Of a stretch of DNA of 64,000 nucleotides, positions 1-8,121 are shown in pieces. Position numbers and translations under genes: made by a program. The stretch is taken from NCBI GenBank assembly GCA_041389725.1, contig JAWKRG010000010.1:124001-188000 (forward strand), read 5' to 3'. The first letter of the stretch is position 1, and every line of letters starts with the position of its first letter. The DNA comes from Polyangiaceae bacterium (lineage in GTDB: Bacteria; Myxococcota_A; Polyangia; Polyangiales; Polyangiaceae). The notes beneath the pieces were generated by a model, which saw nothing but the letters and a program-made list of their open reading frames with translations, had not been told where the DNA came from and did not search any database.

Positions 1-623
1 CGAAATGTCGACGACATGGGTAGGCGTTCGCCCTCGGCTTCGAACAGCAGCGTTTGCGTGCCGATCCAGCGAAACTTGCCTGGCGGTGTCGGCTCGATGC
101 TCGCGGGGGAAGGCAACGCGGCGAGCTCGTCGTGGGATGTCACCGGGATCATCGCCTCGGAGAACGTGATGCTGACGTTTTTGGCCAGGCTCACGTCACC
201 TTCGGGCGCGTGGCGCAGCACGGTCAACTCTCCTCCCGGCGCGGCAGCGGCAGGTGCCGTGGCCTTGGGGGGAAAGGCCGTGTTCACCGTCTTGCCCGGC
301 CGCGGCGCGGGCAGCGACTTGTCGCGCAGCGCGAAGCTCTTCTTCGCGGCGCCCTTCAGCGCGGGCAATCGCTTCTCTACGCGCGCGCGATCCGCTGCGT
401 TCAGCGGCTTGCCCTCCACCAGTCTCGAGCGCACGGCGACTTCGGGATCCGCGTTGCTCAGGCGAAAGCCAAGGCCAGACTTGCTCAGTCGCCAGGCGAC
501 GTCTTCTTTGGGAGCGGGCTGCTTGCTGCGACCGGTCACGGGAGCCTTCGCAGGCTCTTGACCCGGGCAAGCTACGGAAAGGGTCGCTGCGCACGCAAGC
601 AGGAGTGCTCTTGTCAGCTTCAT
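1..623 (-). CDS. Alpha-2-macroglobulin-family lipoprotein, N-terminal part (runs off left edge)
   Basis: About 207 codons are visible and the frame is open to the window edge, so the C-terminal part is missing. The ATG at 623 is preceded by a GAGGAGG ribosome site five bases away. The N-terminus is a lipoprotein signal (LLLACAATLSVAC, modified Cys probably residue 19). After a basic, Pro-rich linker comes a bacterial Ig-like segment with the stretches SITFSEAMIPVTSHDELA and GKFRWIGTQTLLFE. I recognise these from the first domain of large bacterial alpha-2-macroglobulins, periplasmic protease traps. The thioester and bait region would lie outside the window. The family call is an inference from these motifs; the lipoprotein call is seen directly. 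Confidence 0.7.
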   Translation of the reverse strand, partial: MKLTRALLLACAATLSVACPGQEPAKAPVTGRSKQPAPKEDVAWRLSKSGLGFRLSNADPEVAVRSRLVEGKPLNAADRARVEKRLPALKGAAKKSFALRDKSLPAPRPGKTVNTAFPPKATAPAAAAPGGELTVLRHAPEGDVSLAKNVSITFSEAMIPVTSHDELAALPSPASIEPTPPGKFRWIGTQTLLFEAEGERLPMSSTF

Positions 624-823
624 GATGCCTCCTCGGCGGCGACCTCGGGCAGCCGCTGCCGTCGCGTCGCGTGCAGGCTAGCAACTCGAGCGGGGTGCTG
701 TCACCCGACGCAGGTTCTCCCGCTCGGCTTCACGGCTCGCGCCGAACTTCGGTCAAACCCCGGGAAAATCCGCGAGTAGCGCCGGGGATTGAGGGCTCTC
801 ACACCCCGTGGCAGCAACGACCC

Positions 824-1402
824 ATGGCAAGCGTCGCCGATCGCATCATCGATACCGTCATCCACCTCGACACGCTGAGCGAGTTGCCGCGCACGGGCTG
901 GTTGCTGCGAGGAGTACGCCCCTGCGAGAGCATCGCAGATCACTGCTTCGGCGTGGCGCTGCTGGCGATGATGCTGGCCGACGAATTGCGTTCCGAAGGG
1001 CAGTCCGTAAACGTAGAAGCGGTGCTGCGCATGGCGGTTCTGCACGACGCACCAGAAGCGCGCACGGGAGATGTGCCGATGCCCAGCAAGACCGCCGAAG
1101 CAGCTCGCGCACTCGACCAGTTGGAGGACCGCCTGGCGCAGGAGTTGCTGCCGCCCGAGTTGGTTGGCTACTGGCGTGAAGCCGAAGCAGGAGAGACCCT
1201 GGAAGCGCGCATCGTGCGCGCCGCGGACAAGTTGCAGATGATGATCAAGGTCATGTGCTACGAGCGCACGCATCGCGGCGACCTGCACGAGTTCTGGGAG
1301 AACGAGAAGAACTTTCGCCACATGGACCTCCCGCTTGCGCGGCGCCTGTTCGAACGCATTTGTGAGCGCTCCGGCCGCCGCGCGCCCTGGGTCGAGGCGT
1401 GA
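824..1402 (+). CDS. HD-domain phosphohydrolase (YfbR/HDDC2-like)
   Basis: A protein of 192 residues with a single HD domain. The metal-binding set is visible: His40 (ADHCFGV), His74-Asp75 (LHDAPEARTGD) and Asp135 (AADKLQM). Length and motif spacing match the YfbR/HDDC2 family of 5'-deoxynucleotidases, which release nucleosides from dNMPs in the cytosol. The ATG at 824 was chosen because the homologous region starts there, although the frame is open further upstream. The gene stands alone, divergent from the macroglobulin-like gene with about 200 bases between them. Substrate preference cannot be read from sequence. Confidence 0.82.
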   Translation: MASVADRIIDTVIHLDTLSELPRTGWLLRGVRPCESIADHCFGVALLAMMLADELRSEGQSVNVEAVLRMAVLHDAPEARTGDVPMPSKTAEAARALDQLEDRLAQELLPPELVGYWREAEAGETLEARIVRAADKLQMMIKVMCYERTHRGDLHEFWENEKNFRHMDLPLARRLFERICERSGRRAPWVEA

Positions 1403-1484
1403 CCTGGGCAGGGTAGCTCGGTGCGGCGCATCGCGCTTGGCTGGGCTCGAAACGGCCCGTCGCTAGTATGGAGATCCAATCCGC

Positions 1485-2318
1485 ATGACCTTGAGAATCG
1501 CCACCCTCAACATTTGGAACAAGTCAGGGCCCTGGCTGCGACGCCTGGAGCTCATCCGCTCGGAACTCGCACGATCGCGGCTCAACGTGCTCGGATTGCA
1601 GGAAGTCCTGCGCATGGATCGCGGCGGCGTGGTGACGGACGAAACCTGTCAGGCCACCGAGATCGGAGGCGCCCTCGGCTACCAGGTCGCCTATGGCGCC
1701 GCCGCGGACTACGGGGGCGGGCTGCATTTCGGCAACGCGTTGCTGTCGCGTCACCCGATCGTGTCCAGCCGTACACTTCCGTTGCCCGGGCGAGAGAGCG
1801 GAGAAACGCGTTCGCTGCTCTACGCCTTGGTCGACAGCCCCTTTGGTCAACTGCCGGTATTCGTGACACATCTCAATTGGAAGCTGCACCACGGGAACTA
1901 CCGCTTGGCTCAGGTCAAGTTCATCGTCGAGCAGATCTTCGAGCTGTGTCCAATCGATGAAACCAAACTCCCCCCTGTGCTCATGGGCGACTTCAACGCG
2001 GATCCGGACTCGGACGAGATCCGCTACCTGCGAGGGCTCGCCACGCTGGACGGTAGCAGCGTCTACTTCGCGGACGCTTGGAGCTACGGCGGCGACGGCA
2101 CGCCAGGCTACACCTTCGACCGCAAGAACGCATTTGCGGCGCTGGCGCACGAGCCCCCGCGGCGTATCGACTACATTTTCAGCCGTGGGCCCGATCGCTC
2201 CTTTCGCGGCGAGCCCCTCACGACCCGCCTGGCGTTTTGCGATGAAGCGGGTGGGATCTGGCCTTCGGATCACTTCGGCCTGACGACGGAGCTGGCGGCG
2301 GAGCCACGGAGCACATGA
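1485..2318 (+). CDS. Endonuclease/exonuclease/phosphatase (EEP) family hydrolase
   Basis: A protein of 277 residues without a signal peptide, hence cytosolic. The EEP fold motifs occur in order: TLNIWN with the metal-ligand Asn near residue 9, LQEVL with the catalytic Glu, VTHLNWKLH, LMGDFNADPDSDEI, RIDYIF and the terminal SDHFGL with the catalytic His. Family members are Mg-dependent phosphodiesterases acting on DNA, sphingomyelin or inositol phosphates; the sequence does not say which. A purine-rich ribosome site lies just upstream of the ATG. A second, secreted EEP protein lies at 37055-38038. Confidence 0.82.
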   Translation: MTLRIATLNIWNKSGPWLRRLELIRSELARSRLNVLGLQEVLRMDRGGVVTDETCQATEIGGALGYQVAYGAAADYGGGLHFGNALLSRHPIVSSRTLPLPGRESGETRSLLYALVDSPFGQLPVFVTHLNWKLHHGNYRLAQVKFIVEQIFELCPIDETKLPPVLMGDFNADPDSDEIRYLRGLATLDGSSVYFADAWSYGGDGTPGYTFDRKNAFAALAHEPPRRIDYIFSRGPDRSFRGEPLTTRLAFCDEAGGIWPSDHFGLTTELAAEPRST

Positions 2319-2363
2319 GCGGGCAGTGCGCGGTTTTCCACGTCCCTCCTTCCGCGCCGGTCT

Positions 2364-2403
2364 GCTAGCGTGTGGGATCTCTCGCGGCAGGGAGATCGCT
2401 AGC
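2364..2403. other. Interrupted inverted repeat upstream of the pseudokinase gene
   Basis: GATCTC (2376-2381) and GAGATC (2392-2397) form a six-pair stem around a ten-base loop. Outside it, GCTAGC at 2364-2369 and again at 2398-2403 can also pair, leaving a six-base bulge on the left. The element sits about 55 bases before the ATG at 2459. It could be an operator or a leader hairpin; no T-tract follows, so a terminator is unlikely. Function is unknown. Confidence 0.3.
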
Positions 2404-2458
2404 GTTCCGCCGCAATTCGATCTAGCCCGAGCTCTATTCCCTGCCATCGCCGATTCCC

Positions 2459-4426
2459 ATGACCGAGCCCGTCAACGCCACCGGACCGCGCCTAGGGCGC
2501 TACCAGGCTCTGACTGAGCTGGGTTGCACCCTGGGTCGGCGCTGGGTCGGCGTGGTCGTCAGTGGGGCGGAGCGCGGGCGCAATGTCTTGCTGCATCAGC
2601 TGCCCACGGGTTCGCTGGCATTGCCAGAGTTGCAGCTTCTCAACCGTGCTGCGGTGACGGCGATGGTCATCCGCCACCCCTCGGTGGCCCGCGTCTTGGA
2701 CGTAGTGGAGGACGGCGGCGGGCTGACCGTGGTCAGCGAGTACGCCGAGGGCGAATCTCTCGCGCGCTTGCAGCGTGCGGCGATCGAAAAGGGGGCGCCT
2801 TTTCCAGCGAGCGTCGCGCTTTCGATCTTGCGGGACGTAGTGGAGGCCCTGCGCGCATCCGGCGACCAATGGGGACAAATGGTGCGCCCTGCAGACGCCG
2901 CCCTCACGGGAGCGGTGTTCGGCGGATTGTTGCCTGACGGCGTGTGGATCACTTCGACTGGTCGCACCTTGCTGATGGAGGTCGGCATCCTCGGCACGCT
3001 CATCCGTCAGCCCTCGGTCTTGCGTCACGCTGCCGTGTTGCCCTACCGGGCCCCGGAACAGATCACGCGCGGCTTGAGCAACACTGGGCGCTGTGACGTG
3101 TTCTCGGCCGGCACCTTGGCCTGGGAGCTCATGGCGAACCGCCCCCTGTTCGGTGAGCCAGAGCGCTTCGAGCGGGAAGCGGTCGAGGCGACGGAAGCCC
3201 AAGAGCACTCGCTGTTGCATGGGCCGATCACCCCACTGGATCGGCTGCCTGGCGCCGGCACGGTGTCTCCTGTCGTGGTCGACATGTTGCGCAACATGCT
3301 GTTGCGGGATCCTTTGAAGCGCTATCCCAGCCTGGACAAGTTGGCTGCCAGCATTGCCGAGATCTCACGCAGTCTGTTTGCGAGCGACGACCAGCTTGCG
3401 GCGTACCTGGAGCGGAGCTCCGGGCAAGATCTGGCAGCGCGCCGGGAGTTGTTGGAGCTTTCTACGCTGGCGGCGGCGCTCGAAGGGGAGGCGGCGGAAC
3501 CCGAGGCCCTCCCCGAACCCGTGGAGGCGGCGCCCAGCACTGACATCGAAAGCGTGCAAGACCTGTTCGCGGACGCAACGCGCACTGCGCCGATGCCCGA
3601 GGCGACCCACACCGCGCCAACGCAGGATGAACCGGCGACGTCCGCACGGGGCTCGCAGCGAGCGGCGGTGCTGTCCCAAGCCCAGCGTGCCGCGCGCCGC
3701 AGCCGAACACCGCCGGCGGCGCCCCGCGAAGACGCTCCACTTCACGACGCACCGCCGGCCGCAGCAGCCGCGGTTCCCGCGCCCGAAGCAGGCGTCGCGA
3801 GCGCGCAAGACGAGAGGGTCCACGCCGTCGACATGCACGCACCGCAGCCTCCACCCGTCGTTCAGGCTGCACCAGTGACGCGCTCGGCGGCCGCGACTCC
3901 CGTCGTGCCGCCGCCGGACACGGAGTTGTTCGAACGGCCGACCGTGGTCTCGCCGGAACCCGATGAGCACCCGGCTGCCGCGTTCCGATCCGAACCGGCG
4001 GCAAGCGCGGGACGTTCCGAAGCTGCGCCAGTGCTCTTGCCCTCGACGCGACCTTCTGCATCGCGCAAAGCGGTGTGGGTTGGCGTCGCTCTTGGCGCAG
4101 CGGCGCTTACCGTCCTGATTGGCACCCTCTGGAAGAGTGGCCCCGCTCCGGTAGAGGAACCCCTGGCGGCGCAACCTCCGCCCCCGTCTCCGGCCAGTGC
4201 CGCTGAAAGCCACCCGCCGGCCCCGGCCCCGACCCCCACCGCGCCGTCGCCGTCTGCGGCGCCAGCGGCCAGCAAGCGGGGCCCGAATTGGAAGTGGGTG
4301 CCTTGGCCATCGGCGAGCGTTCCGGCTGCGTCCAGCGCCCCGCCCGTCGAGGAGCCCCCGGACGCGCAGGTCGCCCCGGCTCCGGACGCCGGTTCGAGTG
4401 GCCCGTATCGCCCAAAGGGCATCTAG
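2459..4426 (+). CDS. Membrane-anchored protein pseudokinase (Ser/Thr kinase fold, catalytic residues lost)
   Basis: A protein of 655 residues. Residues about 15-300 follow a Ser/Thr kinase fold: a remnant N-lobe, an intact PYRAPEQI (APE) motif and DVFSAGTLAWELM (helix F). The VAIK lysine is replaced (VLLHQL), the HRD loop is absent (GGLLPDGVWIT occupies the area), and DFG reads EVG. A Pro/Ala-rich linker of about 230 residues follows, then one transmembrane helix near residues 538-557 (VWVGVALGAAALTVLIGTLW) and a Pro-rich tail of about 90 residues. It is probably a scaffold or allosteric partner rather than an enzyme. It heads a run with the TPR/two-TM protein (4499) and the lipoprotein (5521). 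Confidence 0.8.
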   Translation: MTEPVNATGPRLGRYQALTELGCTLGRRWVGVVVSGAERGRNVLLHQLPTGSLALPELQLLNRAAVTAMVIRHPSVARVLDVVEDGGGLTVVSEYAEGESLARLQRAAIEKGAPFPASVALSILRDVVEALRASGDQWGQMVRPADAALTGAVFGGLLPDGVWITSTGRTLLMEVGILGTLIRQPSVLRHAAVLPYRAPEQITRGLSNTGRCDVFSAGTLAWELMANRPLFGEPERFEREAVEATEAQEHSLLHGPITPLDRLPGAGTVSPVVVDMLRNMLLRDPLKRYPSLDKLAASIAEISRSLFASDDQLAAYLERSSGQDLAARRELLELSTLAAALEGEAAEPEALPEPVEAAPSTDIESVQDLFADATRTAPMPEATHTAPTQDEPATSARGSQRAAVLSQAQRAARRSRTPPAAPREDAPLHDAPPAAAAAVPAPEAGVASAQDERVHAVDMHAPQPPPVVQAAPVTRSAAATPVVPPPDTELFERPTVVSPEPDEHPAAAFRSEPAASAGRSEAAPVLLPSTRPSASRKAVWVGVALGAAALTVLIGTLWKSGPAPVEEPLAAQPPPPSPASAAESHPPAPAPTPTAPSPSAAPAASKRGPNWKWVPWPSASVPAASSAPPVEEPPDAQVAPAPDAGSSGPYRPKGI

Positions 4427-4427
4427 C

Positions 4428-4444
4428 TCCCAGGTACCCTGGGA
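4428..4444. terminator. Compact hairpin just after the pseudokinase stop codon
   Basis: Seven-base arms TCCCAGG (4428-4434) and CCTGGGA (4438-4444) pair perfectly across a three-base loop, starting two bases after the stop codon at 4426. No T-run follows on either strand, so it is at best a weak terminator or an mRNA 3'-end/processing signal between the pseudokinase gene and the next gene. Confidence 0.35.
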
Positions 4445-4498
4445 TCCGTCGACTGGAGCGGCGATCCAGCACCACTTCGCGTGCTATGTTCCCCCGTC

Positions 4499-5521
4499 AT
4501 GCTGCGGCTGAAAGCGTCGACTTTGATCCTGTGCCTGGGGATCGCCAGCGTAGGTCACGCGAGGGGCGTGTCCGTGGAAGATGCGAGTCAAGACCAGTGG
4601 CGGGGTGCGCAGAAGACCTTCCTGGCGGCGGATGAGCTGTTCGACGCCCAGCGCTACGAGGAGGCGATGAAAGCCTACATCGCTTCTTGGGACATCGTGG
4701 CCAGTCCCAACACTCGATTGCAGATCGCGCGCTGCCAGCGCGAGCTGGGACGACTGCCCGATGCCTATGACGAGATGACCGGTGCGCTGTCCGACGCGGA
4801 ACATGCTGCTGCCATCGACAAGAAGTATCAGCGCGCCGCCGTTGCGGCTCGGACCGAGCGCGAGGCCGTTCGCAAGCGGATCGGTCTGATCTCTCTGCAA
4901 CTCCGCAATGCTCCGGAAGGCACGCTGCTTCAAGTCGGTGAGCGAGACATCACCCTTTCCAGCCTCGATCGCCCGATCGCCGTCACTCCGGGGGAGGTGC
5001 GCATCCGTGTCAGCAGTCCGGGGCGCGAAGATCTGGTCCAGACCATTCGCGTCGAGGCTGGAAGTGCGGACGAGATCGTGTTGGACCTCTCTTCTCCCGC
5101 TCCCGCGACTGCGCCCCCGACGACTTCGCCGCCGACGCCGGTGAAGTCCTCCGCGCCGCGTTCTGCAGCGCCCTCGCGCAATGCGGACTCCACGGCGGGA
5201 GCGAAGACGAGCTTGCGTCCCTATGCTATTGCCGCAGGCGGCGTGGGTGTGCTCGGCCTGGCGACTTTTGCGGTGCTCGGTAGCCTGAACAACTCGAAGT
5301 TCGCCGACTTGGAGGACGCGTGCAATGCCGGCAAGTGTCCGCCGGGGAGCGACTCGGACATCGACACTGGGCGCCAGTATCAAACCTTCGCCAACGTGGG
5401 GCTGATCGTCGGGGTCGTCGGCATCGGCGCGGGAGTCGCGCTCTGGGCCGCGGAGCCGGCGGAGCCAAGCGCCGAAGTTGGACTGGGGCCTGGCAGCGTC
5501 ACCCTTCGAGGTCGGTTCTGA
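4499..5521 (+). CDS. Secreted TPR-like protein with two C-terminal transmembrane helices (kinase-module partner)
   Basis: From the ATG at 4499 the product has 340 residues. It starts with a signal peptide (LILCLGIASVGHA); an in-frame GTG at 4481 would put six residues before it. A helical TPR-like region (FDAQRYEEAMKAYIASWDI, NTRLQIARCQRELG) is followed by a PEGA-like beta segment (VTPGEVRIRVSSPGRED), a Pro/Ser-rich linker and two hydrophobic helices (AAGGVGVLGLATFAVLGSL and VGLIVGVVGIGAGVALW) enclosing a short Cys-containing loop. The same layout occurs in the protein at 31100-32095, next to another kinase. It is probably an envelope adaptor; no enzymatic motif is present. Confidence 0.7.
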   Translation: MLRLKASTLILCLGIASVGHARGVSVEDASQDQWRGAQKTFLAADELFDAQRYEEAMKAYIASWDIVASPNTRLQIARCQRELGRLPDAYDEMTGALSDAEHAAAIDKKYQRAAVAARTEREAVRKRIGLISLQLRNAPEGTLLQVGERDITLSSLDRPIAVTPGEVRIRVSSPGREDLVQTIRVEAGSADEIVLDLSSPAPATAPPTTSPPTPVKSSAPRSAAPSRNADSTAGAKTSLRPYAIAAGGVGVLGLATFAVLGSLNNSKFADLEDACNAGKCPPGSDSDIDTGRQYQTFANVGLIVGVVGIGAGVALWAAEPAEPSAEVGLGPGSVTLRGRF

Positions 5522-6567
5522 TGCGCGCAATAGCCGCGTGGTTGGGTTCCGGACTGCTGATCGCGGCGTGTACGAACGACTACGATCAGTTCGAAGTCGG
5601 TGGCGGCGGCGCGGGTGCCAGCTCTGGCGGACAGGATGCGGGCGTGGGTGGCGCCAGCGGTAGCGGCGCCGCGGCCGGATCGGGCGGAAGCGGCGGTGCG
5701 TCTGGGGCTAGTGGCAGCGGGGGCGCGAGCGGAAGTGGTGGCGCTTCGGGTGGTACGGGCGGTGCGACTGGGGGAAGCGGCGGAGCTACCGGTGGAACGG
5801 GCGGCGCGACCGGCGGAACGGGCGGCGCCACGGGTGGGACTGGCGGTGCAACCGGTGGAACGGGCGGCGCAAGCGGCGGAACGGGCGGGGCAACCGGTGG
5901 AACGGGCGGGGCAACCGGTGGAACGGGTGGTGCGACCGGCGGAAGCGGTGGCGCCACGGGTGGGACCGGCGGCACCGGCGGCTGTGGCGCAAACCAAAAG
6001 CTGTGCGCGACGAGCTGCGTTTCCGACGCCGACCCACTCACGGGATGCGCGGCCGCCTCCTGCGCGCCGTGTCCAACGAACAACGCAACCGCGAGCTGCA
6101 GCGGCGGCCTCTGCGCCATCAGCTGCAACTTCGACTTCGGTGACTGCAACAACGCGATCGCCGACGGCTGTGAGCAGAACCTGCAGATCTCCGACAGCAA
6201 GCACTGCGGTAGCTGCGCGAACGACTGCACGGCTCAAGGGTTCGACACGGGCTATACCTGCTCCAACCGTTCGTGTCGCTGCACCGGCGCCGCGCAGTGC
6301 AAGGACGTGGGCGCCGGAACGGCGGTCTGCTCCGCCGAGGGGCTGTGCGAGTGTGATGGAGCGACTTGTCAAGCTGGCGAGGCATGCCGCAAGGTCGGAC
6401 CCAGTCTGACGTGTTCATGCAACGGCGGTGGCGCCTGCGCTGCCGGTTCCACTTGCTGCGTCAGTCCCGCGGGCTGCAAGAATCTTCAAATCGACAACGC
6501 CAACTGCGGCGCTTGTGGGCGAGCCTGTCCAGCAGGAAAGAGTTGCGTTAGCGGCAACTGTCAGTGA
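5521..6567 (+). CDS. Gly-repeat lipoprotein with Cys-rich C-terminal domain
   Basis: The stop of the preceding gene and this ATG share one base (TGATG), indicating translational coupling. The product has 348 residues. It starts with a lipoprotein signal (GSGLLIAAC), followed by about 130 residues of almost pure Gly/Ala/Thr/Ser built on a seven-residue GGTGGAT unit. The last 190 residues are Cys-rich, with Stig1-like motifs (DSKHCGSCANDC, NANCGACGRACPAG) typical of myxobacterial surface lipoproteins. The repeats probably act as a flexible stalk that displays a disulfide-bonded head at the cell surface. The ligand is unknown. Confidence 0.78.
   Translation: MRAIAAWLGSGLLIAACTNDYDQFEVGGGGAGASSGGQDAGVGGASGSGAAAGSGGSGGASGASGSGGASGSGGASGGTGGATGGSGGATGGTGGATGGTGGATGGTGGATGGTGGASGGTGGATGGTGGATGGTGGATGGSGGATGGTGGTGGCGANQKLCATSCVSDADPLTGCAAASCAPCPTNNATASCSGGLCAISCNFDFGDCNNAIADGCEQNLQISDSKHCGSCANDCTAQGFDTGYTCSNRSCRCTGAAQCKDVGAGTAVCSAEGLCECDGATCQAGEACRKVGPSLTCSCNGGGACAAGSTCCVSPAGCKNLQIDNANCGACGRACPAGKSCVSGNCQ
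5749..5979 (+). repeat. In-frame 21-bp tandem repeat, about 11 copies (GGTGGAT peptide unit)
   Basis: Eleven consecutive seven-codon units encode GGTGGAT with occasional Thr-to-Ser changes. Third-codon positions vary between copies, so the array is not a very recent expansion. A change in copy number would keep the frame of the lipoprotein open and only alter stalk length. Confidence 0.85.
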
Positions 6568-6596
6568 CGGCAGCGCGTCAAGGTAGGCGCTGGTTC

Positions 6597-6695
6597 GCCG
6601 CTGCCGCGCTGGCCGCTCGAGTGCCACTCCGTCGCGCTGGCCGTGAAGTGCTACTTCGCCGCGCTGGCCGTCCTGGTGCTACTCCGCCGCGCTAC
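6597..6695. repeat. Degenerate 27-28 bp tandem repeat between convergent genes
   Basis: The core GCGCTGGCCG begins at 6606, 6634 and 6661, and a truncated copy (GCGCTAC) begins at 6689, so spacings are 28, 27 and 28 bases. Between cores a GTGCTACT-like sequence also recurs. The array fills the gap between the plus-strand lipoprotein (ends 6567) and the minus-strand lipoprotein, whose last codons (ending 6679) lie inside the fourth unit. Confidence 0.65.
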
Positions 6696-8103
6696 AAGCG
6701 AGGAAGGATAGATAGAGCACGGGCGTGGGATGCCCGCTGACGGAAGCCCCCGTCCACGCGATGAGCATCCCCCGGGGCGAGCGAATCGGCGCCAGTGCAT
6801 AGGGGGTTCCGAAGGTGAGCTCGGTCGATGGCAGCTCCAGACTCTGCAACGTTTCTCCGCTCTTGCCATGCTGCCGCAGCGCGAGTCGCCCGTGCCCAAG
6901 GGCACTAGCCGGCAGGCTCGGATCCGCGGTCTCTGCATAGATCACCAGCGCTCCTTGGTCAGAGACCTTCAGCACCGGACCCGCGAGCGATTGCGTGTCG
7001 TAGGCGTGCTCGGGTCCGTTGGCGTGACCGGAAACGTCGAGAGTCGCGACGCGCAAGCGCTGGGCGTCCTGCTGTGTCTCGCCGGTCTCCCTCCATGCAG
7101 CAAAAGCGTTGCCAGCGTCCGAATCCAACTGCGGAGTGCGCGGCTTCAGCGGGGCAGGAGTCGGGAAGCTGCTCGTGGATTCGAGCCCGAGCTGGGTGGC
7201 AGATGGCACGATTCGCTTGATGCTGATCCCGCCGTTGCACGTGCCGGGGTCGCACGCCAGCTCGTTGCTGGCGAGGAGGTAGTCGCTTCCACTCCACGCT
7301 ACCGCAGCGCCAAACTGTGAGTAGCTGCCGGGCCCCGCCGCCAACAGCGGTTTGCTGGTCAAGAGGCCAGTCTGGTCCGCCATGGCGACGCGTGTTTCGA
7401 CCACGGACTCGGCAACCAGCGCAGAGCGCCAGACCAGGAATCGGCCGCTGCCAGCATAGCCGCCGGCGCCGGACAAGCCGGGCCCCAGAGCAAAGCCGAA
7501 GGCAAAGCTCGCTTCGTTCTCCATGGTGACTTCCGGCAGCGGCTTCCAGGTCGTGGCGTCGAACCGACGAAACTTGACGCCGGGAATGACGTTCGGGCTC
7601 GCCTCGTCAGCGTGATAGTAGAAGAGATCGAGTCCGCCGGTTTCGTTGGTGGCCAAGGTGCCGGTCGCGTGGGAATCGATGCCGTACACCGTCATCGATC
7701 GATCGACGCTCAGCTTCGAGAGTCCGCCGCTGTCAAAGCTCACCTTCGCGACTCGAATGTCCGGGTGCCAGAAGTGCTCATGGGTGGCGGCCACGGCCAC
7801 CTCTGCGCGCTCGCTCTCGCTCCCCCCGCCGAGCGTCGCCAGCAGTGGCGCTCGTAGCCCATCCCCCCAATCGAAAACCTCCACCGTGTCCGTGTGCGTG
7901 TACAGGCAGTCGGGAAGGGGCGTGCCACCGCCGCCCCCGAGCCCAGCCGATCCCGCGCTGCCTGCCTGGGCACCCATGCCCCCACTCGCAGCGCCGCCAG
8001 TGCCCGAACCGCCTGATGCCGGATTGCGACTGCGCAGGCCCTCCAGGCCGCTGCGCGATCCACATGCGGCGGCCAGGAGCAGCAAATACGGGAGCCCGCG
8101 CAT
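6679..8103 (-). CDS. Large secreted lipoprotein of unknown function
   Basis: A protein of 474 residues starting at the ATG at 8103. The first 14 residues form a short lipoprotein signal (LPYLLLLAAAC) and are followed by a Gly/Ser/Ala linker of the myxobacterial type. The rest is beta-rich, with repeated stretches such as EVAVAATHEHFWHPDIRVA and SGSDYLLASNE, suggestive of a beta-propeller or WD-like repeat protein. I see no catalytic motif and do not recognise the family. The frame open upstream of 8103 would hide the signal peptide, so the internal start was chosen. It is divergent from the gene at 8122, only 18 bases away. Confidence 0.72.
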   Translation of the reverse strand: MRGLPYLLLLAAACGSRSGLEGLRSRNPASGGSGTGGAASGGMGAQAGSAGSAGLGGGGGTPLPDCLYTHTDTVEVFDWGDGLRAPLLATLGGGSESERAEVAVAATHEHFWHPDIRVAKVSFDSGGLSKLSVDRSMTVYGIDSHATGTLATNETGGLDLFYYHADEASPNVIPGVKFRRFDATTWKPLPEVTMENEASFAFGFALGPGLSGAGGYAGSGRFLVWRSALVAESVVETRVAMADQTGLLTSKPLLAAGPGSYSQFGAAVAWSGSDYLLASNELACDPGTCNGGISIKRIVPSATQLGLESTSSFPTPAPLKPRTPQLDSDAGNAFAAWRETGETQQDAQRLRVATLDVSGHANGPEHAYDTQSLAGPVLKVSDQGALVIYAETADPSLPASALGHGRLALRQHGKSGETLQSLELPSTELTFGTPYALAPIRSPRGMLIAWTGASVSGHPTPVLYLSFLACSAAE

Positions 8104-8121
8104 GCGGAGGGTCCTAGCACA

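Noticed and set aside
5600..5990. CRISPR array suggested by regular repeats
   Set aside because: The repeats are contiguous, in frame and encode a Gly-rich stalk; there are no unique spacers.
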